Below, in pieces: positions 18,921-28,051 of a stretch of DNA of 64,000 nt. Position numbers and translations under genes: made by a program. The notes under the pieces were generated by a model. It did no database searches and was not told where the DNA came from. It saw nothing but the letters and a program-made list of their open reading frames with translations. Numbering within the stretch: the first letter of the stretch is position 1; every line of letters starts with the position of its first letter. The stretch is taken from assembly GCF_050749805.1 (NCBI RefSeq), contig NZ_CP192738.1, forward strand, positions 2,542,001-2,606,000, given 5' to 3'. The stretch comes from Hahella sp018986435 (GTDB lineage: Bacteria > Pseudomonadota > Gammaproteobacteria > Pseudomonadales > Oleiphilaceae).

Positions 18921-20213
18921 ATGGAACCTCGAAGACTGTCTGACTGGCTTGATTATGTGTCGCAACTGCATACTCAGGTCATAGAAATGGGACTGGATCG
19001 CGTCAATGACGTATTTCGCCGACTTTGCCGCAACGCCAGGCTGGCGAAAACCGTGGTGACCCTTGCAGGAACCAACGGTAAAGGCTCTACGCTGGCGGCG
19101 GTAGAGGCGCTTGCTCTCGCCGCGGGCAAAACGGTAGGCGCTTACACATCGCCCCACATTCTGCGTTTTAACGAGCGTGTGCGCATTAATGGCGTTGATG
19201 TCAGCGACGAGGCGCTTGAAGGGGCGTTCGCGGCCGTAGAAGCGGCTCGCGGCCCATCGGCGCTGACCTATTTCGAGTTCACCACGTTGGTGGGGTTCTA
19301 CTTGTTTCAACAGGCCAAGCTGGACGTGGTTCTGCTGGAAGTCGGTTTGGGCGGGCGCCTGGACGCGGTTAACATTGTCGATCCTGATCTGGCGGTGATC
19401 ACCAGTGTGGATCTGGATCATCAGGAATGGCTGGGCGACTCACGTGAAGATATCGGCCGCGAAAAGGCGGGTATTCTGAGGCCGGGCATTCCTCTTGTCA
19501 TCGCCGAAGACGCTCCGCCAACCAGTGTGGTGGACGTAGCAGGAAAGCTGGGGTGCGCAACCTTTATCTGGCGTCAGGACTTTACTCTCGAACGCACTGG
19601 CGATGCGTCGCAAACTCTGCAATGGCGCGGTCGTCGCAAGCATGCGGACATGGTCATTGACGGACTGAGCGATAACGGTCTGCCTATGGCCAATATGGCT
19701 GCGGCGATGCAGGCCGCCATGCTGCTGGACTTTGCGTTGTCGGAATCTCAAATCGCCGCTGCCATCGCTGACGTCAAGGTGCCGGGACGTTTCCAGTTGC
19801 TGCGCCGTGACCCGGAAGTATACGCCGATGTGGGGCATAACCCCCACGCTGCGCGCTATCTCAAACAATGGCTGGGTGGATTGCCGGTTAAAAAACCGCA
19901 GGTGGCGGTATTTTCAGCGCTGAAAGATAAGGATGTGGCGGGCATCGTCAAAGAACTCGCTGGCGTATTCGACCGCTGGTTTGTGTTTCCTCTCAATGTG
20001 GATCGGGCCATGCCGCTGGCGCAACTGGCGGAATTGGTCGAGCAGAATCAACCCGCGCCGCTGCAAACCTGCGATTCCTTGTCGGAGTGTCTGGCTCAGG
20101 CGACATCCGAAGTGGGCTCAGACGGGCGTATCGTCGCCTTCGGTTCTTTTTTCACCGTGGCGGAAATTTTTCAAAACGGTATGATGGGAACCGATGAGGG
20201 AGACGGTCGCTAA
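18921..20213 (+). CDS. folC: Dihydrofolate synthase / folylpolyglutamate synthase
   Basis: Adds glutamate to dihydropteroate and extends folate polyglutamates. It is a 430-residue Mur-ligase-fold enzyme with the P-loop GTNGKGST at about residue 53-60, the family segment TSPHILRFNERVRING and the C-terminal DVGHNPHAA. accD-folC-SPOR-cvpA-purF is a conserved gammaproteobacterial order. Confidence 0.97.
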   Translation: MEPRRLSDWLDYVSQLHTQVIEMGLDRVNDVFRRLCRNARLAKTVVTLAGTNGKGSTLAAVEALALAAGKTVGAYTSPHILRFNERVRINGVDVSDEALEGAFAAVEAARGPSALTYFEFTTLVGFYLFQQAKLDVVLLEVGLGGRLDAVNIVDPDLAVITSVDLDHQEWLGDSREDIGREKAGILRPGIPLVIAEDAPPTSVVDVAGKLGCATFIWRQDFTLERTGDASQTLQWRGRRKHADMVIDGLSDNGLPMANMAAAMQAAMLLDFALSESQIAAAIADVKVPGRFQLLRRDPEVYADVGHNPHAARYLKQWLGGLPVKKPQVAVFSALKDKDVAGIVKELAGVFDRWFVFPLNVDRAMPLAQLAELVEQNQPAPLQTCDSLSECLAQATSEVGSDGRIVAFGSFFTVAEIFQNGMMGTDEGDGR

Positions 20214-20290
20214 ACGGATCGTCTCCACAGTCTTTTAATCCATTTGGTTTTTTCCATCATGATTTCTATTTACAGTCTCAGGGTTTTTCT

Positions 20291-21085
20291 ATGGATGGAT
20301 TAAAGCAGCGTATTGTCGGCGCTATTGTGCTGGTGTCTCTGGCGGTCATATTTCTGCCCATGTTGTTCGATAACGCCCAGCAGGAAAAGACATCCCAGAT
20401 CATTATCATTCCTGACAAGCCGGAAACGCCCAATTTCACTATCGAAGAAGCCAAAGCGCCGCAACTGAGCGCAGGCGACGCCAATGCTGCAATGCCAGCG
20501 CAGCCGGTTGATACGCAAACTGGCGATGCGGTCGCGGACGAAACTTCCCGGATCTCAGGCTCCGCAGAGGAAATCGCTCAAGAAGCGGCCATGGCGGAGA
20601 TGCACAATATGAGCGAATCCAAGCCGGTGGCAACGACGCCAGAGCCAGCTCCGCAAAAGGTTGTGGAGGCGAAGCCGGAGCCTAAACCTGAGCCGCAATC
20701 CAAGCCTGAACCCAAACCTGTGGTGAAGGCGGAGGAAAAGCCTGCGACGACGGTAGCTGTGGCGACCCCATCAGCCAGCGTCAAGAACGAGACCAAAGAG
20801 GCGCCTAAGGATTACAGTCTGGATAAAGACAAGTCTCCCGCCGCATGGTCAATTCAAATCGGTACGTTCAAGAATCGCGAAAGCGCTTTGAAAATTCGTA
20901 ATGAACTGCATGGCGACGGCCATCCTGCATTTACTCAGGAATATCGCAGCTCAGAAGGCGAAAACCTGGTTCGGGTCTTCGCCGGGCCGGTAATGGAGCG
21001 CAGTCAGGCGGACAAGCTCAAGACTCAGGTGGATAAGCGCTACAAAGTCAACTCCCTCGTCGTGCAATATCGCCCAGGGCAATAG
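20291..21085 (+). CDS. SPOR-domain protein, DedD-like
   Basis: A 264-residue inner-membrane protein. One N-terminal membrane helix follows MDGLKQRIVGA (about residues 8-26). A long Pro/Lys/Glu-rich periplasmic linker follows, with repeated KPEPKPEPQSKPEPKP-type units (about 115-150). It ends in a SPOR domain (about 190-264, SIQIGTFKNRESALKIRNEL), which binds denuded septal peptidoglycan. DedD of E. coli occupies the same place beside cvpA and purF and helps cell constriction; the role here is by analogy. Confidence 0.9.
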   Translation: MDGLKQRIVGAIVLVSLAVIFLPMLFDNAQQEKTSQIIIIPDKPETPNFTIEEAKAPQLSAGDANAAMPAQPVDTQTGDAVADETSRISGSAEEIAQEAAMAEMHNMSESKPVATTPEPAPQKVVEAKPEPKPEPQSKPEPKPVVKAEEKPATTVAVATPSASVKNETKEAPKDYSLDKDKSPAAWSIQIGTFKNRESALKIRNELHGDGHPAFTQEYRSSEGENLVRVFAGPVMERSQADKLKTQVDKRYKVNSLVVQYRPGQ

Positions 21086-21140
21086 CCCGCCGCGACAAAG
21101 CATTAGTTTTTCTGCCCCCTCCTTTTTGCTAGAATGATGC

Positions 21141-21159
21141 GCCCCCGAAATCCGGGGGC
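21141..21159 (+). promoter_or_regulatory. GC-rich hairpin between SPOR gene and cvpA
   Basis: GCCCCCG-AAATC-CGGGGGC forms a 7-bp stem without a following T-run. It could be a weak terminator or a processing/stability element between the two genes. Confidence 0.45.
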
Positions 21160-21183
21160 TAATTACGCTATTTCCAGGATGCT

Positions 21184-21672
21184 ATGATGATTTGGGCCGA
21201 TTGGGTCATTATTGGAATTATTGGTTTATCCACGGTAGTCAGCCTGGTCAGAGGCTTCGTCAAAGAGGCGCTTTCTCTGGTTACCTGGGTTCTCGCATTT
21301 ATAGTGGCGCGCATGTTTTATGTGCATTTGGCCACGCTGCTGGAAGGGCTTATCTCCGTACCTTCCGTCAGGCTGATTGCAGCCTTTGTCATACTTTTCA
21401 TCGTGACGCTCATTATCGGCGCGTTGCTGAACCATTTGATTTCCGCATTGGTGAAGTCCACTGGCCTGTCCGGTACCGATCGTACCCTGGGCATGGCGTT
21501 TGGAATGATCCGGGGCGTGGTGTTGGTTGTCGTTGTCGTGGCGCTGTTGCGACTGACTCCCGTCGTACAGGACCCCTGGTGGTCGGAATCGACGTTAATT
21601 CCCCATTTTGAAAAATTGGAAGCTTGGTCGCGGTCGGTCTTCGGCGACCCCATAGCGTCTATGCTTACATAA
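21184..21672 (+). CDS. cvpA: CvpA family membrane protein
   Basis: A 162-residue protein with four predicted membrane helices. MIWADWVIIGIIGLSTVVSLVRGFVKEALSL is the standard CvpA start. CvpA is needed for colicin V production in E. coli and has been linked to envelope stress tolerance; its molecular function is unclear. Two consecutive ATG codons (21184, 21187) are possible starts. It lies 44 bases before purF, its usual neighbour. Confidence 0.92.
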   Translation: MMIWADWVIIGIIGLSTVVSLVRGFVKEALSLVTWVLAFIVARMFYVHLATLLEGLISVPSVRLIAAFVILFIVTLIIGALLNHLISALVKSTGLSGTDRTLGMAFGMIRGVVLVVVVVALLRLTPVVQDPWWSESTLIPHFEKLEAWSRSVFGDPIASMLT

Positions 21673-21716
21673 ACCGCTTAAATTTTGCGCGAGATTCAAA
21701 GACGAGGTAACCATAC

Positions 21717-23237
21717 ATGTGCGGTATTGTTGGTATTGTGGGTAAAGCGAATGTTAATCAGGACCTTTACGACGCACTCACCGTGTTACAACATCGTGGC
21801 CAGGACGCCGCGGGAATCGTTACCTTCCAGGACGACCGTTTTTTCCTGAGAAAGGACAACGGTCTTGTGCGCGACGTGTTCCGCACTCGCCATATGATGC
21901 GTCTGGTCGGCAGTGTGGGCATTGGCCATGTTCGCTACCCCACAGCGGGCTCTTCCAGTTCTGCGGAAGCCCAGCCTTTTTATGTGAACTCTCCTTACGG
22001 CATCACGCTGGCCCACAACGGCAACCTCACCAATGCGGAAGAGTTGGCTCGCGATATCTTTCGCACCGACCTGCGTCACGTCAACACCAGTTCCGATTCT
22101 GAAGTGCTCCTGAACATCTTCGCTCATGAGCTGCAGAAGCTGGGCAAACTGGTGCCGGAAAAAGACGACGTATTTGCGGCGGTTAAAGCGGTTCATAAGC
22201 GTGTGAAAGGCGCATACGCCGTCATCGCCATGATTACTGGCTATGGCATCGTCGCCTTCCGTGATCCCAACGGGATTCGCCCGGCCTGCTTCGGCAAACG
22301 GGAAACGGCGAAAGGGCCTGAGTACATGATCGCCTCCGAAAGTGTGGCGCTCAGCGCGCTGGGCTTCGAGCTGCAACGCGACATCGCTCCGGGCGAAGCG
22401 GTTTACATTGAGACTGACGGCAGTCTGCACACGCAGCAGTGTGTGGAAAACCCAAAACTAAACCCCTGTATTTTCGAGTACGTGTACTTCGCTAGACCCG
22501 ACTCCATCATGGACGGCATTTCCGTCTACAAGGCGCGTTTACGCATGGGGGATTATCTGGCGGAGAAGATTCATCGTCTGCGCCCTGATCACGATATCGA
22601 TGTGGTGATGCCGATTCCTGACACCAGCCGCACCTCCGCCATGCAAATGGCGCTGAGTCTGGGAGTGAAATACCGGGAGGGCTTTATCAAGAACCGCTAC
22701 ATTGGCCGCACCTTTATCATGCCGGGCCAAAACCAGCGTAAGAAATCCGTGCGTCAAAAGCTGAATCCGATCGCGCTGGAATTCCGCGGCAAAAACGTGC
22801 TGCTGGTGGATGACTCCATCGTACGCGGCACCACCTGCCGCGAGATCGTGCAAATGGCGCGGGACGCCGGCGCCAAGAAAGTCTATTTCGCCTCGGCGGC
22901 TCCGGCTGTGCGCTATCCCAACGTGTACGGCATCGACATGCCTTCCGCCAACGAGCTGATTGCTCACGGCCGCACGCCGGAAGAAGTGCAGGAACTCATC
23001 GGCGCTGACTGGCTGGTGTATCAGGACCTGGAAGACCTGGTGTCTTGCGCTCTGGAAGGCAATCCGAACATAGAAAAATTCGATTGCTCCGTGTTCGATG
23101 GCGATTATGTGACTGGCGATGTGAACGATGAATATCTCCAGCGACTGGAGGCTGTCCGTAACGACAGCAGCAAGTCCAAGCGCGAGCAGGAACTGATGAT
23201 GGCGCAAGCGCCTCTGGACCTGCACAACGACGACTGA
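21717..23237 (+). CDS. purF: Amidophosphoribosyltransferase
   Basis: First committed step of purine synthesis: glutamine plus PRPP to phosphoribosylamine. It is 506 residues. The N-terminal nucleophile cysteine follows Met1 (MCGIVGIVG) and is exposed after Met removal. The glutaminase domain comes first, then a phosphoribosyltransferase domain with the PRPP loop VLLVDDSIVRGTT. It is normal length and intact. Confidence 0.98.
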   Translation: MCGIVGIVGKANVNQDLYDALTVLQHRGQDAAGIVTFQDDRFFLRKDNGLVRDVFRTRHMMRLVGSVGIGHVRYPTAGSSSSAEAQPFYVNSPYGITLAHNGNLTNAEELARDIFRTDLRHVNTSSDSEVLLNIFAHELQKLGKLVPEKDDVFAAVKAVHKRVKGAYAVIAMITGYGIVAFRDPNGIRPACFGKRETAKGPEYMIASESVALSALGFELQRDIAPGEAVYIETDGSLHTQQCVENPKLNPCIFEYVYFARPDSIMDGISVYKARLRMGDYLAEKIHRLRPDHDIDVVMPIPDTSRTSAMQMALSLGVKYREGFIKNRYIGRTFIMPGQNQRKKSVRQKLNPIALEFRGKNVLLVDDSIVRGTTCREIVQMARDAGAKKVYFASAAPAVRYPNVYGIDMPSANELIAHGRTPEEVQELIGADWLVYQDLEDLVSCALEGNPNIEKFDCSVFDGDYVTGDVNDEYLQRLEAVRNDSSKSKREQELMMAQAPLDLHNDD

Positions 23238-23260
23238 TCGTCGGCAGCGTCTTTTGCGCA

Positions 23261-23286
23261 TGACGCCGGTCGCTATGCCGGCGTCA
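23261..23286 (+). promoter_or_regulatory. Hairpin after purF
   Basis: TGACGCCGG and CCGGCGTCA form a perfect 9-bp stem around an 8-base loop, 23 bases after the purF stop. No T-run follows, so it may end or stabilise the purF transcript rather than be a classical intrinsic terminator. Confidence 0.5.
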
Positions 23287-23360
23287 GTCGCGCTACTGTC
23301 TAGTCAGTTGCACTAGGATCTATTCAGTCGCACGACTACCCATTCAGCGGTCAATTCAAT
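23281..23360 (+). repeat. Four degenerate 20-base direct repeats upstream of metZ
   Basis: Units starting at 23281, 23301, 23321 and 23341 keep an exact 20-base period. They share TCAG at unit positions 4-7 and G at position 10; the first three also share T at 8 and C at 11 and 13. The first unit overlaps the purF hairpin. Such phasing, about two helix turns, could mark cooperative protein binding, but the repeats are weak. Confidence 0.4.
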
Positions 23361-23451
23361 AGACTGCACGGAACAACGCTATAGCGCCGGATAGGGGAGG
23401 GCGCTCTCTTGCTCTCCTCAGGCGGCCCCACTTCATATCCAGGAACAGACG

Positions 23452-24675
23452 ATGTCAGGCAGAAAAACTGAAACCCGTGAGCTTCTGCTGCCCCCGGAGG
23501 TAGACTGGCGCGATGCTACGCAGGCGATTCGCGCGGGCCAGATCCGCACTCAGGAGCAAGAGCATGCGGAAGTGATTTATCCCACTTCCAGCTACGTTTT
23601 CAAGTCGGCGGCGGAAGCTGCTGCGACATTTGCTGGCGATAATCCCGGCAATGTCTATTCGCGCTACACCAATCCTACTGTACGCATGTTTGAAGAGCGT
23701 CTGGCTGCGTTGGAGGGAGCGGAAAACTGTGTGGCGACCGCTTCCGGCATGGCGGCGATTGTGTCCGCCTGTATGGCGCTACTGAAAAGCGGCGACCATG
23801 TGGTCTGTTCCCGTAACGTGTTCGGTACGACTCACGCCGTATTTGACAAGTACATGAAGAAGTTCGGCGTGGAAACGACTTTTGTGCCGCTGACGGACAT
23901 GGACGGCTGGCGCGCGGCGATCAAATCCAATACCCGATTATTGTTTATCGAAACGCCATCCAATCCTTTGAACGAAGTGGCCGACATTGCGACTCTGGCG
24001 CAGTTGGCGCACGCCAATGGCGCTTTGCTGGCGGTGGATAATTGTTTTTGTACGCCGGTTCTGCAAAAGCCGCTGAGTCTGGGAGCGGACTTAGTGATTC
24101 ACTCGGCGACCAAGTATCTGGACGGCCAGGGGCGTTGCCTGGGCGGCGCGGTAGTGGGTAACACTGCGTTAACGTCGGAAGTGCTGGCGTTCCTGCGCTC
24201 CGGCGGCTTTACCATGAGTCCCTTTAACGCCTGGGTGTTCCTGAAGGGCCTGGAGACGCTGCCAATTCGCATGAAAGCGCATTGTGAGAACGGCATGAAG
24301 GTCGCCCAATGGCTGAATGAGCAAAGCTGGGTGGAGAAAGTCCACTATTGCGGATTGCCTGACCATCCGGGCCATGAACTGGCTACGCGTCAGCAGAAAG
24401 GTTATGGCGGAGTGCTGTCATTCAAGGTAAAAGGCGGCAGAGAAGAGGCCTGGTCATTTATCGACAACACCAAGTGGATCTCCATCACCGCCAATTTGGG
24501 GGATGTGAAGTCCACTATGACGCATCCGGCGACCACCACTCATGGTCGCCTTTCCGATGACGACAAGGCGCTGGCGGGTATTTCCGATAATCTGATTCGT
24601 CTCTGCGTGGGACTGGAGGATTTTGAGGATATTCGTGAAGATCTACTGGCCGGCGCAGCGGCGTTGGGCGCTTGA
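23452..24675 (+). CDS. metZ: O-succinylhomoserine sulfhydrylase
   Basis: A PLP enzyme of the Cys/Met metabolism family that makes homocysteine directly from O-succinylhomoserine and sulfide. It is 407 residues. The PLP lysine is Lys221 in HSATKYLDGQGR, and YSRYTNPTVRMFEERLAALEG is typical. The purF-metZ order and the RGQIRT-like N-terminus match pseudomonad MetZ, which is why I prefer it to cystathionine gamma-synthase. Substrate choice between succinyl and acetyl forms cannot be proved from sequence. Confidence 0.92.
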   Translation: MSGRKTETRELLLPPEVDWRDATQAIRAGQIRTQEQEHAEVIYPTSSYVFKSAAEAAATFAGDNPGNVYSRYTNPTVRMFEERLAALEGAENCVATASGMAAIVSACMALLKSGDHVVCSRNVFGTTHAVFDKYMKKFGVETTFVPLTDMDGWRAAIKSNTRLLFIETPSNPLNEVADIATLAQLAHANGALLAVDNCFCTPVLQKPLSLGADLVIHSATKYLDGQGRCLGGAVVGNTALTSEVLAFLRSGGFTMSPFNAWVFLKGLETLPIRMKAHCENGMKVAQWLNEQSWVEKVHYCGLPDHPGHELATRQQKGYGGVLSFKVKGGREEAWSFIDNTKWISITANLGDVKSTMTHPATTTHGRLSDDDKALAGISDNLIRLCVGLEDFEDIREDLLAGAAALGA

Positions 24676-24681
24676 TTTTAG

Positions 24682-24713
24682 ACGCCGGGGCGGCCGAAAG
24701 CCTCGGCGTTTTT
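24682..24713 (+). terminator. Rho-independent terminator after metZ
   Basis: ACGCCGGGG pairs with CCTCGGCGT (one G-T pair) and is followed by TTTT, directly after the metZ stop. Confidence 0.8.
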
Positions 24714-24917
24714 CGTCTGATCCCGCCTGATACGACCGTCAGACTGTCGAAAAATGCATCTCCCGCCAACTTGAGCTAGAATAAAATCAATATAAACAAA
24801 TAGATAGAGCGCAATTTTAATTTTTGGCGTTAAATTCTATTAATGCGCGGTTAAGCTGGGTTCACCTAGACTCCCGGCTTGTGTACACTACTGAATATTT
24901 AGCCAGCTAAAATCCTT

Positions 24918-27416
24918 ATGCCAGCAGATATAGAAGACAACAGAGCGAAGCGCTACCTGGAGCAGGGGCTCCGCGAAGGGGTGTTGATCGCTTGTGTTAC
25001 CATCGCCGTTTATCTGGTGTTGGCCCTGGTCTCGTATAATCCTTCAGACCCTGGCTGGACCAGCACAGGGCATCATTCCCAGGTCGTTAACTACGCTGGG
25101 CGCGTCGGAGCCTGGATTTCCGACGTATTGCTGTACTTCTTCGGCTACGTCGCCTACTTATTTCCCTTTTTGTTCGTCTTACGGTCGGTGCAACTGTTCC
25201 GTCAGCGCCATATGCGCCACCCTATCAACTGGTGGATGGTGGTTATTCGCGTAGTCGGTCTGATCGTGCTGGTGTTGTCCACCTGTTCGTTGTTGACCAT
25301 GTATTCGGTCAGTGGCCTGAACTCCAGCTCCGGCGGCATTGTTGGCGCGGAAGTCGCCGGGATGGCGGTCGACACCTTCAACATTATCGGCAGTACGCTG
25401 GTATGGGTGGCGCTTTCCTTGTTCGGTTTCAGTATCGCCACCGGTTTGTCCTGGTTGAAGATCATGGACTGGGTGGGCGCCAAGACGCTGGCGTTGTTCC
25501 GTCGCATCGGCGAAGAGTTTTCGTCCGCAAAAGAGAAAATGGGAGAGCGTGCGGAAGCCCGCCGCGAAGAAAAAGCCAGATTAGAAGCCGAAGCGCCTCC
25601 CAAGCCTAAAAAGACGAAACGGGAAGTGAAAGACTATGATGACGAGGACGATCGTATTCCGCTGTTGGACTCTCGGGTTAATGTCCCTGAAGAGCAAGAG
25701 ACTAAAAAGCGTTCCTTGCTGAGTTTCGGCAAAAAGAAAGCCGAGACCAAAGTTGAGCCCAGTTTGGGCGACACCATGGACGTGGATAGCGAAACGCCCG
25801 CGGACCCCGCGGACAAAAAGGTCAAGATTCTGCCGTTCCAGAAAGAAGCGGGAGGGGAGAGCAAACGAGCCAAACGCGCATCGCAGCCGTCGCTGTTTAA
25901 CTTTGCGGAAGGTCCATTGCCATCCTTGAATCTGCTGGACCCGCCTGAAACCTCGAAAAAAGGCGGCTATTCTCCCGAGGTGCTGGAAAACTTATCGCGC
26001 CTCCTGGAGGTGAAATTGAACGACTTTGGCGTTGTCGCCGAAGTGGTGGAGGTGAACCCTGGCCCGGTGATCACCCGTTTTGAAATCCAGCCTGCGCCTG
26101 GTGTTAAAGTCAGTCGCATCAGCAATCTGGCCAAGGACCTTGCGCGTTCGTTGGCGGTGATCAGCGTGCGTGTGGTGGAGGTTATCCCTGGCAAGTCCGT
26201 GGTAGGTATTGAAATTCCTAACGAAAACCGCGACATCGTACGTTTGCGGGAAGTGTTGTCCTCTAAAGCCTATGACGATTCCAGCTCGCCATTGTCACTG
26301 GGACTGGGTAACGATATTGCGGGTAATCCGGTTGTCGCCAATCTGGCGAAAATGCCGCACTTACTGGTGGCGGGCACCACGGGCTCCGGTAAGTCCGTGG
26401 GCGTGAACGCCATGTTGATCAGTATGCTTTACAAGGCGACCCCGGAAGAACTGCGCCTTATCATGATCGACCCCAAAATGTTGGAGTTGTCCATCTACGA
26501 CGGCATTCCCCATCTGCTCACGCCGGTAGTGACGGATATGAAAGAAGCCGCCAATGCGCTGCGTTGGTGTGTAGGGGAGATGGAGCGCCGCTATCGGTTG
26601 ATGGCCGCCATGGGCGTCAGAAATATCGCAGGCTTCAACAAAGTCGTGAAAGACGCCATCACTGCTGGCGAGCCGATTCGTGATCCTCTGTGGAAACCGG
26701 GCGATAACGCGCTTGAAGAAGAGCCGCCGATGCTGACCCCACTGCCATTTGTTGTGGTGGTCGTTGACGAATTCGCTGACATGATGATGATCGTCGGCAA
26801 GAAAGTGGAAGAATTAATCGCCCGTATCGCCCAGAAGGCGCGAGCGGCGGGTATTCACTTGATCCTGGCGACCCAGCGGCCGTCGGTGGACGTTATTACT
26901 GGTTTGATCAAAGCCAACGTGCCGACCCGTATGGCGTTTCAGGTGTCCTCTAAGATCGACTCCCGTACTATTTTGGATCAGGGCGGCGCAGAGCAGTTGC
27001 TGGGGCACGGCGACATGCTGTATTTGCCTCCCGGTACCGGCTTGCCAATCCGTGTGCATGGCGCATTTGTCGACGATGATGAAGTGCACCGTGTGGTGGA
27101 TGACTGGAAACAGCGGGGCGAGCCTGATTATCTGGACGAAATTCTCGACGGCGCCACTGACAGCGAGTTTGTCGCTAGTTTCGATGGCGGCGGCGACAAT
27201 AACAACGGCACCGAAAAAGACGACCTGTTTGATCAGGCTGTGGCCTTTGTGACCGAAAGTCGCAAGGCGTCCATATCCGCCGTGCAGCGTCGTCTGAAAA
27301 TTGGCTACAACAGGGCGGCCAACCTGGTTGACGCGATGGAGGCGGCGGGCGTGGTCTCGTCCGCAGGCCATAACGGCTCCCGGGAAGTTCTGGCTCCACC
27401 TCCTCCTAGAGACTGA
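24918..27416 (+). CDS. ftsK: DNA translocase FtsK
   Basis: A septal motor that pumps chromosome termini and activates XerCD at dif. It is 832 residues. The N-terminal membrane domain has about four or five helices (about 20-190), followed by a short charged linker (about 195-350). The RecA-like motor has Walker A GTTGSGKS (Lys492) and Walker B VVVVVDEFADMMM. The C-terminal gamma winged helix (about 770-825, ISAVQRRLKIGYNRAANLVDAMEAAGVVS) reads KOPS. The linker is far shorter than E. coli's, giving the Pseudomonas-like length. Confidence 0.97.
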   Translation: MPADIEDNRAKRYLEQGLREGVLIACVTIAVYLVLALVSYNPSDPGWTSTGHHSQVVNYAGRVGAWISDVLLYFFGYVAYLFPFLFVLRSVQLFRQRHMRHPINWWMVVIRVVGLIVLVLSTCSLLTMYSVSGLNSSSGGIVGAEVAGMAVDTFNIIGSTLVWVALSLFGFSIATGLSWLKIMDWVGAKTLALFRRIGEEFSSAKEKMGERAEARREEKARLEAEAPPKPKKTKREVKDYDDEDDRIPLLDSRVNVPEEQETKKRSLLSFGKKKAETKVEPSLGDTMDVDSETPADPADKKVKILPFQKEAGGESKRAKRASQPSLFNFAEGPLPSLNLLDPPETSKKGGYSPEVLENLSRLLEVKLNDFGVVAEVVEVNPGPVITRFEIQPAPGVKVSRISNLAKDLARSLAVISVRVVEVIPGKSVVGIEIPNENRDIVRLREVLSSKAYDDSSSPLSLGLGNDIAGNPVVANLAKMPHLLVAGTTGSGKSVGVNAMLISMLYKATPEELRLIMIDPKMLELSIYDGIPHLLTPVVTDMKEAANALRWCVGEMERRYRLMAAMGVRNIAGFNKVVKDAITAGEPIRDPLWKPGDNALEEEPPMLTPLPFVVVVVDEFADMMMIVGKKVEELIARIAQKARAAGIHLILATQRPSVDVITGLIKANVPTRMAFQVSSKIDSRTILDQGGAEQLLGHGDMLYLPPGTGLPIRVHGAFVDDDEVHRVVDDWKQRGEPDYLDEILDGATDSEFVASFDGGGDNNNGTEKDDLFDQAVAFVTESRKASISAVQRRLKIGYNRAANLVDAMEAAGVVSSAGHNGSREVLAPPPPRD

Positions 27417-27421
27417 TATCC

Positions 27422-28051
27422 ATGAAATTATTGAAACTACTCTCCGTGGCGGCGTTGAGCGCCGCCAGTATGATGGCGAATGCGGCGGGCGTGGATACGC
27501 TCTCCGGCCTTTTGAAAAATGTAGAAACCTTTACCGCCAACTTCACGCAAACCATGCGTTCCCAGAGCGGGCAGGTGATGCAGGAAGTGACTGGCACGTT
27601 GAAAGCCAAACGCCCAGGTTTGTTCTATTGGAAAACCAAAGCGCCTTTGGAACAGACCATCGTGACAGACGGTCAGCAGGTTTGGATTTACGATCCGGAT
27701 CTGGAGCAAGTGACGATTCAGCACCTGTCGCAGCAACTTTCCAATACGCCAGCGCTGCTGCTGAGTGGAGAAGTTGGCAAGATTGATGAACAGTATCAAG
27801 TGGAAGAGCAACCGGAATCACAGCCGGGTCAGGTGGATTTCCTGCTGCGTCCGAAAGGCGTTGACTCTCTGTTCGACACACTGCAACTGAGTTTTGTTAA
27901 CGATCAGCTGGTAAGTATGAAGCTGAAGGACTCTCTTGGTCAGCAAACCAGCCTTTTCTTCACTGGCGTATCAGTAAATCAAACCATTAGCGAAAAAGCC
28001 TTTCACTTTGAGATCCCTGATGGCGTAGATGTCATCCGGGAGGCGCCTTGA
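27422..28051 (+). CDS. lolA: Outer-membrane lipoprotein carrier protein
   Basis: A periplasmic chaperone that ferries lipoproteins from LolCDE to LolB. It is 209 residues with a signal peptide (about 1-21, ending ANA) and the LolA start VDTLSGLLKNVETFTANFTQ. KAKRPGLFYWKTKAPLEQTIVTDGQQVWIYDPDLEQV is the conserved beta-sheet core. It begins 6 bases after ftsK and overlaps rarA by 4 bases. Confidence 0.96.
   Translation: MKLLKLLSVAALSAASMMANAAGVDTLSGLLKNVETFTANFTQTMRSQSGQVMQEVTGTLKAKRPGLFYWKTKAPLEQTIVTDGQQVWIYDPDLEQVTIQHLSQQLSNTPALLLSGEVGKIDEQYQVEEQPESQPGQVDFLLRPKGVDSLFDTLQLSFVNDQLVSMKLKDSLGQQTSLFFTGVSVNQTISEKAFHFEIPDGVDVIREAP

Noticed and set aside
20291..21085. Possible TonB-like protein from the Pro/Lys/Glu linker
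   Set aside because: The C-terminus is a clear SPOR domain and the neighbours match dedD.
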